Shown here piece by piece: positions 53,697-61,522 of a stretch of 64,000 bases of DNA. The position numbers were made by a program, and so were the translations under genes. Under the pieces are notes generated by a model. The model was not told where the DNA came from. It did no database searches and saw only the letters and a program-made list of their open reading frames with translations. This DNA comes from JAHECQ01 sp047638695 (GTDB taxonomy: Bacteria > Actinomycetota > Acidimicrobiia > Acidimicrobiales > SZUA-35). The stretch spans positions 67,735 through 131,734 of the forward strand of contig JBLINY010000001.1 of NCBI GenBank assembly GCA_047638695.1, in the 5' to 3' direction. The first letter of the stretch is position 1, and each line of letters starts with the position of its first letter.

Positions 53697-54992
53697 GTGC
53701 AGGAGGTCTCTTGCCCACCGGAATCCGGGTCGGCTGGGCGATTCGTTGCTGTTGCGAGCATGCAGTTCGGTGCTACAGCTTTTCCTGTGCGCCTGCTCGC
53801 TGGCCGTGAGACGGCCGATCCTCTCGATGCCCTCCTGATGCTGAACCATCCGATCAAGGAGATGGCCAGATCGTGGGCCGCCGATCTCGTCAAACCAGCG
53901 GTCGACGGGATGATTGACCGCGCGATCTGGAAGCTGGCAGCCGAGGCAGGGGTGCAGGGGTTACTGGTCGACGAGAAGCGCGGTGGCTCGGGTGGCAGCG
54001 CCGTGGACGCAATGCTCGTCTTCGAAGGTCTGGGCAGTGGCACCGATGACAACGGCTTGACTTTCGCCTTGGCGTCACAGGTGTTCGCCATGCAACGTGC
54101 CTTTGTCGGTTCGGCCAGCGATGAACAACTCGATCGGTGGCTTTCCGCCCTGCTCGCCGGCGACGCCTTCGGTTCGTTCGCTATGTCCGAACCAGACGCC
54201 GGATCTGACACCTCGACGCTGGCGACCCTGGCCGTCGAGCAGCCCGACGGCAGCTATGTGCTGAACGGAACGAAGGCATGGGTGACCCTCGGCCCCGTGT
54301 GCGACGTGGCCATTGTTTTTGCGTCAACCGACCCCGACAAGGGCACGTGGGGGACAACCGCGTTCTTGATCGATGCGGAGACTCCCGGATTCCTGAGGGG
54401 TCCGGCGGTCGAGAAGATGGGGCTTCGGAGTTGTCCGTTTGGCGAGCTGGTCCTGACCGATTGCCGGGTACCAGCCTCAGCGGTATTGGGACGTCCTGGA
54501 TCGGGTGCTGCCATCTTCAACAGGACGGTCGAGGCCGAGCGGCTTTTCCTTTACGCCGCGCAACTCGGGGCCATGGAACGGGTCCTAGGACGAGCTTCCG
54601 AGCAGGCGCGAACCCGCCAGCAGGGTGGTCGCAGCATTGGCTCGCATCAGGCGGTGTCGCACCGAATCGTCGATATGAAGGTGCGGCACGAGGCGGCCCG
54701 GCTGTTGGCCTACAAAGCAGCTGCTCTGATTGATCGGGGTGAGCCCATCGGCTTGGCCGCCGCACTGGCCAAGCTGCAGATCGCAGAGAACACCGTGGAG
54801 TCAGCTATCGATGCAATGCGAGTGTTCGGGGCGAGCGGGTACACGGTCGAGGTAGGCCTTGAAGCCGAGGTACGCGATGCGCTGGGCGGGCTGGCCTACA
54901 GCGGAACGGTAGACGTCACTCGGAACATCGTGGCCGGACTGCTGCATCTCGATCGACCCGGGCGACGAACCAAAGAACGGCAAACCGAGTAA
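53697..54992 (+). CDS. Acyl-CoA-dehydrogenase-family flavoprotein, prolyl-carrier dehydrogenase (PltE)-like
   Basis: 431 residues from GTG 53697; ATG 53760 is an alternative. Flavin/substrate motifs: FGSFAMSEPDAGSDTSTL, VLNGTKAWVTLG and the C-terminal YSGTVDVTRNIVAGLL, where the usual catalytic Glu of short/medium-chain ACADs (YEGT) is Ser. A Glu is instead present in VEAERLFLYAAQLGAMERVL, the position used by isovaleryl-CoA dehydrogenase and prolyl-ACP oxidases. With the divergent adenylation enzyme and carrier protein this supports oxidation of prolyl-S-carrier to pyrrolyl-2-carboxyl-S-carrier. Generic acyl-CoA dehydrogenation cannot be excluded. Confidence 0.8.
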   Translation: MQEVSCPPESGSAGRFVAVASMQFGATAFPVRLLAGRETADPLDALLMLNHPIKEMARSWAADLVKPAVDGMIDRAIWKLAAEAGVQGLLVDEKRGGSGGSAVDAMLVFEGLGSGTDDNGLTFALASQVFAMQRAFVGSASDEQLDRWLSALLAGDAFGSFAMSEPDAGSDTSTLATLAVEQPDGSYVLNGTKAWVTLGPVCDVAIVFASTDPDKGTWGTTAFLIDAETPGFLRGPAVEKMGLRSCPFGELVLTDCRVPASAVLGRPGSGAAIFNRTVEAERLFLYAAQLGAMERVLGRASEQARTRQQGGRSIGSHQAVSHRIVDMKVRHEAARLLAYKAAALIDRGEPIGLAAALAKLQIAENTVESAIDAMRVFGASGYTVEVGLEAEVRDALGGLAYSGTVDVTRNIVAGLLHLDRPGRRTKERQTE

Positions 54993-54996
54993 AAGC

Positions 54997-55087
54997 TAAG
55001 CCAGGAAGCATGACGCCAGGAAGTAAGCCAGAAAGCATGAAGCCAGAAAGCATGAAGTCAGAAAGCATGAAGCCAGGAAGCATGATG
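54997..55087 (+). repeat. 15-bp tandem repeat containing repeated ATG codons
   Basis: The unit AAGCCAGAAAGCATG recurs with small variants from the ACAD stop codon into the hupE-like reading frame. It places in-frame ATGs at 55010, 55037, 55052, 55067 and 55082, plus 55085. Confidence 0.9.
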
Positions 55088-56527
55088 AACGAGACCGGCG
55101 TGAAGCGAGCTGATTCGATACCCAGGGATGTCACTCTTGTTGGCACCCGTCCGGTCGTTGCGAGGCGAGCAGCCTTGTCGAAGCGATTGGCCTTCGTCGC
55201 CCTCAGCCTCGTGGTGCTGCTTCTGTCGGTAATGCCGGCTGGCGCTCACACTGGCGACCAGTCGTATCTCTATCTCGACGTCACCGAGACCACGCTGTCG
55301 GGTCGAGTCGAGATGCCGTTTGCCGACCTTCGCCAGTTTCTCGACCTCGAGCTGCGGGGTGAACCCCAGGAGATCCTTACCGAGTTGGAAGCCAACGCCG
55401 ATCAACTCAGCGCCTATGCCGGATCGCACTTTGCCATTGGATCCAATGGCGAGGCCTGGCCGGTGACCTTTACTGAGGTCGAGCGACTCGATGCTGAGGT
55501 CACCAGTGACCCCGAGTTTGGGTACGCGATCGTCAATTTCGTGACGACCCCGCCGGTCGCCCAGATTCCGCGGATGTTCGACGTCACGTTCGATCCTTTC
55601 TTCGACGAGCTACCTGACGAGCGGGATGCGCTGCTGCTCATCGGGAACGATTGGGCCGGTGGGGTGCTGGACAATCCTGAAGAGTCCCTGCTGCGGTTCG
55701 ATTCCAACAGCCGTTCACAAACGGTTGACCTTGGTGACGCGTCGTGGTTCAAGAACTTCAAGGCGAGCATCGCCCTGGGCCTCGATCACATCAAAACTGG
55801 CCCCGACCACATTCTGTTCGTGCTGGTGCTGCTGTTGCCATCCGTACTTATTTTCAGCTCCGGGTGGAAACCGACGGCCAGTTTCGGGTCGTCATTGTGG
55901 CGGGTGCTGAAGGTGGTCACGATGTTCACCATCGCCCACACCATTACGTTCACGCTGGCTGGCCTTGACATCCTTCCGCTGCCGAGCCCCCGTCTCACCG
56001 AGACGGTGATTGCCCTGTCGATCGCGGCCGCGGCGCTTCACAACCTGCGTCCCATCGCCATCAACCGGGAGTGGGTGATTTCCTTTGCCTTCGGCCTCTT
56101 TCACGGTATGGGGTTCGCCTCGCTGGTGTCTGGACTCGACGTCAGCCGCAGCACGCAGCTGGTCTCTCTGCTCGGTCGCAATGTCGGCATCGAGATCGGA
56201 CAGTCGCTGGTAGTTCTGGCGGCGTTCCCAGCCCTGTTCCTGCTGCGCCGGACTCGCTTCTACCAGCCCTTCTTCGTTGTTGGTTCCGTTGGCCTGGTAA
56301 TCGTGAGCCTTGGCTGGATGACCGAACGGCTTTTCGATGCTCCTGCCATCGCAACCGGGGTCGTTGATCGGATCTTCTCGTTCCCTCGCATCTACTTCGT
56401 GATGGTTGTGCTCACGGTTCTGGCCGCGGTAGCCAACAGCATCGAACGCCGTGCGGATCGGCTTTTGCCCGTCGCCGACCTCGCCGAACCTGCCCGGGCT
56501 CCCGAAGCGGTAGGCGTCGGCCACTAA
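55010..56527 (+). CDS. HupE/UreJ_2 family membrane protein
   Basis: Up to 505 residues; any of six in-frame ATGs (55010-55085) could be the start. A signal-like segment (LAFVALSLVVLLLSVMPAGA) precedes an extracellular domain (about 85-250), then the HupE/UreJ-type transmembrane part with GLDHIKTGPDHILFVLVLLL, TIAHTITFTLAG and FGLFHGMGFASLV, whose His residues suggest metal (Ni or Co) binding. It is likely a metal-related transporter or permease. No hydrogenase or urease genes are nearby. It ends 12 nt before the kinase start. Confidence 0.85.
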   Translation: MTPGSKPESMKPESMKSESMKPGSMMNETGVKRADSIPRDVTLVGTRPVVARRAALSKRLAFVALSLVVLLLSVMPAGAHTGDQSYLYLDVTETTLSGRVEMPFADLRQFLDLELRGEPQEILTELEANADQLSAYAGSHFAIGSNGEAWPVTFTEVERLDAEVTSDPEFGYAIVNFVTTPPVAQIPRMFDVTFDPFFDELPDERDALLLIGNDWAGGVLDNPEESLLRFDSNSRSQTVDLGDASWFKNFKASIALGLDHIKTGPDHILFVLVLLLPSVLIFSSGWKPTASFGSSLWRVLKVVTMFTIAHTITFTLAGLDILPLPSPRLTETVIALSIAAAALHNLRPIAINREWVISFAFGLFHGMGFASLVSGLDVSRSTQLVSLLGRNVGIEIGQSLVVLAAFPALFLLRRTRFYQPFFVVGSVGLVIVSLGWMTERLFDAPAIATGVVDRIFSFPRIYFVMVVLTVLAAVANSIERRADRLLPVADLAEPARAPEAVGVGH

Positions 56528-56539
56528 CCTGGCCACTCC

Positions 56540-57760
56540 GTGTCCATCAGCAGCGACGGCCTCGACGGCTACGAGATTCAAGAGCAGATCGGGCGTGGTG
56601 GGTTTGCCACCGTCTATCGAGCGTCCGATGTCGCCCACGGTCGTTCGGTGGCGATCAAAGTGCTCACGGGCGCGCTGTCAGCCGATGAACAACGACGCTT
56701 CGATCGCGAGCGGCGGGCCGTCGGACAGTTGGCGAATCATCCAAACGTCGTGCCTGTCTTCGAGTCGGGAACGACGGCCGAGGGCGAGGCCTATCTGGTC
56801 CTCGAGCATGCATCAGGTGGCTCGCTCGGCCAGCGACTGCTTCGCGATGGGCCAATGCCGTGGAGCGAAGCGTTGGACGCCATCACCGGAGTGGCCAGCG
56901 CAGTAGAGGCCGCCCATGAGGTTGGTATTCGGCATCGCGACATCAAACCCGACAACATCCTGCTGTCGCAGTACGGGGTGCCCAAACTCTCGGACTTTGG
57001 GATTGCGTCATTGGCCAGCGGCAACACCACGGCGACCGGTGCCACCATGACCGTGTCGCACAGTCCACCGGAGATGCTTCAAGGCAGCGAGCTCACCGAT
57101 GCCGTCGACGTCTACTCGATGGCATCGACCTTTCATCACCTGGTTGCTGGGCATCCGCCGTTCGCCCGGCCCGACGATGCCAACATCGGGGCCCTTATCA
57201 CCCGTGTGTTCACCGAGCCGCCGCCCGGACTGGAAGAACATGGTGTTCCCGCCGCAGTGGCCCAGGTCATCGAACAATCGATGGCTAAGCGACCGGAAGA
57301 TCGTCCGCAGTCAGCCCGTGCCTTTGCCGATCGGCTACGAGCAGCTGCATCGGGCACGAGCGCGGCGCCACCGGTCGCTCAGCCGACCGAGCCTCGCACT
57401 ACGGCTATCGACCGGGCCGCCCTCGGTCTCGACCTTCGAAGCGATGAGCCACGACCAGTTGATTCGTCGGTGCCAGCGCAGCTGGTGCCGCCTTCGTCGG
57501 TACCAGCGCAGCCTTCGGCTGTGGTCCCACCATCACCGGCTCCGGTAAATCCGACGGGAACCGCATTGCCGCCTGTCCTCGACTCGGAGCCGAAGGCAAA
57601 GAATCGTTGGCCAGTCCTGGCCGCCCTCGTGGCCGTGCTTGTCCTGGGTGGAGGAGGGGTTTGGGCCCTGACACAGCAAGGTGGCGACGAGAGCACGACG
57701 ACCTCGACCAGCGAAGGCCGGCGACCCAGAGGGTTCGAGAGACACCTCCACCGCCGGTGA
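56540..57760 (+). CDS. Ser/Thr protein kinase (PknB-like), frame interrupted after the TM helix
   Basis: 406 residues from GTG 56540. The Hanks-type kinase domain is intact: IGRGGFATVYRASD (Gly loop), VAIKVL (Lys), GIRHRDIKPDNILL, LSDFGIAS and SHSPPEML. A Pro/Ala-rich linker leads to a TM helix (RWPVLAALVAVLVLGGGGVW). After TTTSTSEG the frame runs into 12 unrelated residues and a stop, while the adjacent frame carries a linker and an extracellular beta-propeller. The natural protein is probably a receptor kinase with a propeller sensor domain, here split by an apparent 1-nt shift near 57715-57740. Confidence 0.85.
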   Translation: MSISSDGLDGYEIQEQIGRGGFATVYRASDVAHGRSVAIKVLTGALSADEQRRFDRERRAVGQLANHPNVVPVFESGTTAEGEAYLVLEHASGGSLGQRLLRDGPMPWSEALDAITGVASAVEAAHEVGIRHRDIKPDNILLSQYGVPKLSDFGIASLASGNTTATGATMTVSHSPPEMLQGSELTDAVDVYSMASTFHHLVAGHPPFARPDDANIGALITRVFTEPPPGLEEHGVPAAVAQVIEQSMAKRPEDRPQSARAFADRLRAAASGTSAAPPVAQPTEPRTTAIDRAALGLDLRSDEPRPVDSSVPAQLVPPSSVPAQPSAVVPPSPAPVNPTGTALPPVLDSEPKAKNRWPVLAALVAVLVLGGGGVWALTQQGGDESTTTSTSEGRRPRGFERHLHRR

Positions 57761-57788
57761 CATCGATGGGTCTGCGGGTCCTGACAAC

Positions 57789-58925
57789 ATGAGCAATTCC
57801 GACGATGCCGCGGGTTCGACGGAGTCGACCGTGTCGGTCATCGATGTCGGAGCGGCGCCGCAAACACCAGCGCTCATTAACGGCGCGGTCTGGATCGCCA
57901 ACTTCGATGTCGGCACGGTGATGGTGGTCGATCCGACCACCCAGAGAATCGTGAACACCATTGAGGTCGGCGACGGTCCGGTCACCCCGGTGTTCGCTGC
58001 CGGATCGGTTTGGATCGCCAACCAACTCGAGGGCACGCTCACCCAGGTCGACCCAGTCACCGCCGAGGTCGTCGCCGTGCTGACGGTTGGGGCTGAACCC
58101 GGCGTTCCCGCTGTCGTGAACGGTCAGCTGTGGGTCCCGAACTTGGCCGGTGGAAACATCAGCCGAGTCGATCCCCTGGCAGGCGATGTCGTTGGCACCA
58201 TCGTGGTGCAGCAACGTCCGTCCACTCCTGTCGTCGGGGCTGGGTCGGTGTGGGTGGCCAACGAATGGAGCTCGACTGTCAGCCAGATCGACGCCGATAC
58301 CGGCACTGTGCTCGCGACTATCCCCGTCGGAATTTTGCCACAGCAACCTCTGGTTGTTGGCGGGCAGGTTTTCGTGGCCAACGTCGACGGCGGCACGCTG
58401 ACGGTGATCGATGTCGCCGACCTCTCTCGCTCAACGGTCGATTTGGGATCCGGCAGTCAGCCACAAAAGCCGGTCTACGACGGCTCGACCATTTGGATCC
58501 CTCTGTTCGGCGCCAGTGCGTTGGCGCCGCTCGATCCTGCAACCGGCACCGTCGGCGACTTCGTCGGTGTCGATCCGAATCCGCTCACGCCTCTCTATGA
58601 CGGTGCCTACCTTTGGGTGCCGAACGAAGCGTCGTCGGTGCAACAGGTCGACGCCGCCACTCGAGCGGTACTGAAGACCTTCCCTATCGATTTTGCGGCC
58701 GGGGGCCGGTTGTCGTACCGGGCGGGTCGGGTGAGGCGACGGTGTGGTTCTCCGGCCGCTTCGATTCCCGTGTTGCCGTTGTCCGCTATGCCCCGGTTGA
58801 GGGCGCAAGTCTGCCCGCCGACCCGGCCGACGACGACTCGGTGGAGGCGGCGACCGAGACATCCGTGGCCGACGACCGTGGCGCGACCGGGCCCTTCGAT
58901 CGAGAACTTTCGATCGAGCAGCTGA
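57789..58925 (+). CDS. YVTN-type beta-propeller segment, probable extracellular domain of the upstream kinase
   Basis: The open frame in phase 0 begins before 57700; the first ATG is 57789. Repeats of about 40 residues (VWIANFDVGTVMVVDPTTQR, VWIANQLEGTLTQVDPVTAE, LWVPNLAGGNISRVDPLAGD and so on) form a six- to seven-bladed propeller to about 58690. Beyond FPIDFAAG the frame turns into Arg-rich nonsense, while the continuation of the propeller lies in another frame after a run of five G. The true coding part is therefore roughly 57715-58700. Confidence 0.7.
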   Translation: MSNSDDAAGSTESTVSVIDVGAAPQTPALINGAVWIANFDVGTVMVVDPTTQRIVNTIEVGDGPVTPVFAAGSVWIANQLEGTLTQVDPVTAEVVAVLTVGAEPGVPAVVNGQLWVPNLAGGNISRVDPLAGDVVGTIVVQQRPSTPVVGAGSVWVANEWSSTVSQIDADTGTVLATIPVGILPQQPLVVGGQVFVANVDGGTLTVIDVADLSRSTVDLGSGSQPQKPVYDGSTIWIPLFGASALAPLDPATGTVGDFVGVDPNPLTPLYDGAYLWVPNEASSVQQVDAATRAVLKTFPIDFAAGGRLSYRAGRVRRRCGSPAASIPVLPLSAMPRLRAQVCPPTRPTTTRWRRRPRHPWPTTVARPGPSIENFRSSS

Positions 58926-59086
58926 TAGCCGAGGCTGGCGTCGAACGGCCGGTCGCCGAATGCATCGTCGACGGTGCCATCGAACAGCTGGGCGAAGAGG
59001 TGCTGGCCCCGGGTGTGGTCGCAACGGCTAACGAAGAGACCGTCCTGGCCACGCTGACCTTCACCTGCATCCTCGACGGCAGCTAG
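58698..59086 (+). pseudogene. C-terminal end of the kinase-propeller protein in a third segment (frameshifted)
   Basis: In the original kinase phase the text resumes as GPVVVPGGSGEATVWFSGRF, then VAVVRYAPVEG, completing the last blade. An acidic tail follows with two Cys (VAECIVDGAIEQLG; LATLTFTCILDG), ending in TAG at 59086. One extra G in the run of five at about 58701-58705 would join it to the propeller frame. Because this shift compensates the one near 57720, the intact gene would span 56540-59086. Confidence 0.65.
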
Positions 59087-59149
59087 CTCCCATTCTGGCG
59101 CCGCCTGACCAAGCTGAGGCATTCTCACCAGGAAGCCAAAGGGGAGCAC

Positions 59150-59881
59150 ATGACCGGACGAGTCGAAGGCAAGGTCACGCTGATCACGGGGGCGGCGCAA
59201 GGTCAGGGGGAGGCAGAGGCGCGATTGTTCGCGGCCGAAGGGGCGACGGTGGTGATGACCGACGTCAACGCGGCCTTGGGCGAAGCGGTGGCTGCCGATA
59301 TCGGCGCCACCTTCCTTACCCATGACGTCAGCTCGGCCGCCGATTGGGCCACGGTGATGGAACGGGTGGTGGCCGACCACGGCCAGCTGGATGGGTTGGT
59401 CAACAACGCCGCCATCTTCGAGCGCAATCGTCTGGTGGATACCACCGAGGATCAGCTGCGTCGGATGCTGGACATCAACGTGATGAGTGTCTTCTTTGGC
59501 ATGCAGGCTGCTGCGCCGGTGATGACCGAGGCTGCCGGTGGATCGATCGTGAATATCTCTTCAGTGGCTGGCTTACGCGGTGCGCCGGGTTCGTTCGCCT
59601 ACGGAGCATCGAAGTTCGCGGTGACCGGGATGACCAAGACGGCGTCGTACGAATTGGGTGCCCAGGGCATTCGAGTGAACTCGATTCACCCGGGTTTCAT
59701 CGATACCGCCATGCTTCCGGACAACCAGAAGGTGCGGGACAACATGACCAAGCTCGTGCCGCTCGGCCGGGTTGCTGAAGCTGAAGAAGTTGCCAGGCTC
59801 GCCCTGTTCCTGGTTTCTGACGACAGCTCGTACACCACGGGCTCGGAATACGTGGTCGACGGGGGCCTCAGCGCGGTGTGA
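59150..59881 (+). CDS. Short-chain dehydrogenase/reductase (SDR)
   Basis: 243 residues with AAAGGGGAG about 5 nt before ATG 59150. Classical SDR motifs: ITGAAQGQGEAEARLF (cofactor), LVNNAAIF, NISSVAGLRG (Ser) and YGASKFAV (YxxxK). The C-terminal YTTGSEYVVDGGLSAV resembles 3-alpha/20-beta-hydroxysteroid-dehydrogenase-type entries. The substrate is unknown and there is no obvious pathway neighbour. Confidence 0.9.
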   Translation: MTGRVEGKVTLITGAAQGQGEAEARLFAAEGATVVMTDVNAALGEAVAADIGATFLTHDVSSAADWATVMERVVADHGQLDGLVNNAAIFERNRLVDTTEDQLRRMLDINVMSVFFGMQAAAPVMTEAAGGSIVNISSVAGLRGAPGSFAYGASKFAVTGMTKTASYELGAQGIRVNSIHPGFIDTAMLPDNQKVRDNMTKLVPLGRVAEAEEVARLALFLVSDDSSYTTGSEYVVDGGLSAV

Positions 59882-59961
59882 GTGCGGGTGTCGCCGGTTA
59901 GGGTCGGGTTCTCGATCGGCTTCTGAGCTGGTTGTCGAGGCCTCGGCCTCCTCCAGAGTCA

Positions 59962-59980
59962 GCGCTGTTTGAAACAGCGC
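59962..59980. promoter_or_regulatory. 19-bp perfect palindrome upstream of comM/dprA, possible operator
   Basis: GCGCTGTTT-G-AAACAGCGC: nine-base arms around one central G, ending 18 nt before the comM-like start at 59999. With no room for a hairpin loop it looks like a dimeric repressor/activator site rather than a terminator. No known consensus was matched. Confidence 0.5.
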
Positions 59981-59998
59981 CTCAGGTGGAGGTGTGTG

Positions 59999-61522
59999 AT
60001 GGCGAGTCGTTTGGCCACGATGGCGTCGGCTGTTGTCTTGGGTGTCGATGGGCACGGTGTTTCGGTCGAGGTGCATTCGGGGCAGGGTTTGCCGGCGTTC
60101 GCCATTGTTGGGTTGCCGGACACATCGTGTCGCGAGGCTCGCGATCGGGTGCGGGCAGCGATCTTGTCGTCCGGTCTTAAGTGGCCCCCGGAGCGGGTCA
60201 CGGTGAATCTGGCGCCCAGTCATGTTCGCAAGACGGGCGCCGGTCTTGATCTGCCGATCGCCCTGTGTTTCTTGGCTGCGACGGGTCAGCTCGAGGCAGA
60301 GCAACTGGCCGGTGTTGGGGCTATCGGCGAGCTGGGGCTGGATGGGTCGCTACGCCCGGTGGCCGGTTTGGTGAGTATGGCTGATGCGGTGGTGTGCACC
60401 GATCTGGTGGTACCGGAGAAAAACGCCGAGCACGCTGCCATCGTCCGGCCGGGTTCGGTGCGGGCTGCTGCCAATCTCCGTCAGGTTGTTGATGGCCTCA
60501 CCGGCGAGGGCCCACTGCCGCCCCTTGTTGACCCGCCTGCGGAGCCGGCAACACCGCCGCAGCGCAAAGAACTGGCGGAGGTAAAGGGCCAGCCGATGGC
60601 CAGGCTGGCGTTGGAGATAGCAGCCGCAGGTGGTCATCACCTGTTGATGGTGGGACCACCGGGTTCTGGCAAGACAATGGTGGCGGATCGGTTGGTTGGT
60701 TTGTTGCCGAGTCTCGAACCTGCCGATGCCCTGACGGCAACCAAGATTCACTCCGTGGCAGGAGTGCCCTTGCCCGAGGGAGGTTTGGTGCGGTGGCCGC
60801 CCTATCGGAACCCCCATCACGGTGCGTCGGTTGTGGCGCTGATCGGCGGTGGCTCGACGGCGATCCGTCCCGGCGAGATCTCCCTTAGCCATGCTGGCGT
60901 ACTTTTTCTGGATGAGCTGGGAGAGTTCCCGGTGACCGTGCTCGAAGCCCTTCGCCAACCCATTGAGCAGGGAGTGGTTCGCATCAGTCGTGCTGTTGCC
61001 TCTGCCTTGATGCCGGCCCGATTTCAGCTGGTGGCAGCCATGAATCCCTGTCCGTGCGGCGAAGGGGCAACGCACGGTCAGTGTCGCTGCTCCGATGTTT
61101 CTCGGTCGCGCTACGCGCGCAGGTTGTCGGGGCCGTTGCTCGACCGCTTCGATCTCCGGATCGAGGTGGCTCCACCGGATCATCGCTCACTACTCGAGGC
61201 ATCGGTCGAGGAGTCCACGGCAGTTGTTGCCGCCCGTGTCGCTCGGGTGCGAGTATTGGCCCGCGAGAGAGGGGTGCGGGCAAACGCCGAGCTTTCGGCC
61301 GAGCAGCTTGAGCGGGTGGCCCCGCTTGCTCCTTCGGGCCGGGCGCTTGTCGAGAGAGCGTTGGAGGCGGGCGAGCTCAGTGGTCGCGGTCTTCGTCGGG
61401 TTCGAACCGTCGCCCGCACCGTCGCCGATCTACAAGACGGTCGGGCCGAGCTCGATGCTGATGCCATCTGCGTTGCCCTGTCGATGCGGGCGATGCCGTT
61501 GTCCGTGTTGGGGTCGCCATGA
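59999..61522 (+). CDS. comM: ComM/YifB-type AAA+ ATPase (Mg-chelatase-like)
   Basis: 507 residues from ATG 59999, with GGTGGAGG 5-12 nt upstream. The N-terminal Lon-protease-like domain (AFAIVGLPDTSCREARDRVR, then KTGAGLDLPIALCFL) is followed by the AAA+ core (MVGPPGSGKTMVADRLVGLL, then LSHAGVLFLDELGEF) and a zinc-like Cys cluster (AAMNPCPCGE, then CRCSD). ComM is a branch-migration helicase promoting integration of DNA taken up by transformation. It overlaps dprA by 4 nt, the usual pairing. Confidence 0.93.
   Translation: MASRLATMASAVVLGVDGHGVSVEVHSGQGLPAFAIVGLPDTSCREARDRVRAAILSSGLKWPPERVTVNLAPSHVRKTGAGLDLPIALCFLAATGQLEAEQLAGVGAIGELGLDGSLRPVAGLVSMADAVVCTDLVVPEKNAEHAAIVRPGSVRAAANLRQVVDGLTGEGPLPPLVDPPAEPATPPQRKELAEVKGQPMARLALEIAAAGGHHLLMVGPPGSGKTMVADRLVGLLPSLEPADALTATKIHSVAGVPLPEGGLVRWPPYRNPHHGASVVALIGGGSTAIRPGEISLSHAGVLFLDELGEFPVTVLEALRQPIEQGVVRISRAVASALMPARFQLVAAMNPCPCGEGATHGQCRCSDVSRSRYARRLSGPLLDRFDLRIEVAPPDHRSLLEASVEESTAVVAARVARVRVLARERGVRANAELSAEQLERVAPLAPSGRALVERALEAGELSGRGLRRVRTVARTVADLQDGRAELDADAICVALSMRAMPLSVLGSP

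Noticed and set aside
57700..58705. Programmed ribosomal frameshifting between kinase and propeller
   Set aside because: No clear slippery heptamer with a downstream structure was seen, and two opposite shifts would be needed; sequencing error or decay is simpler.
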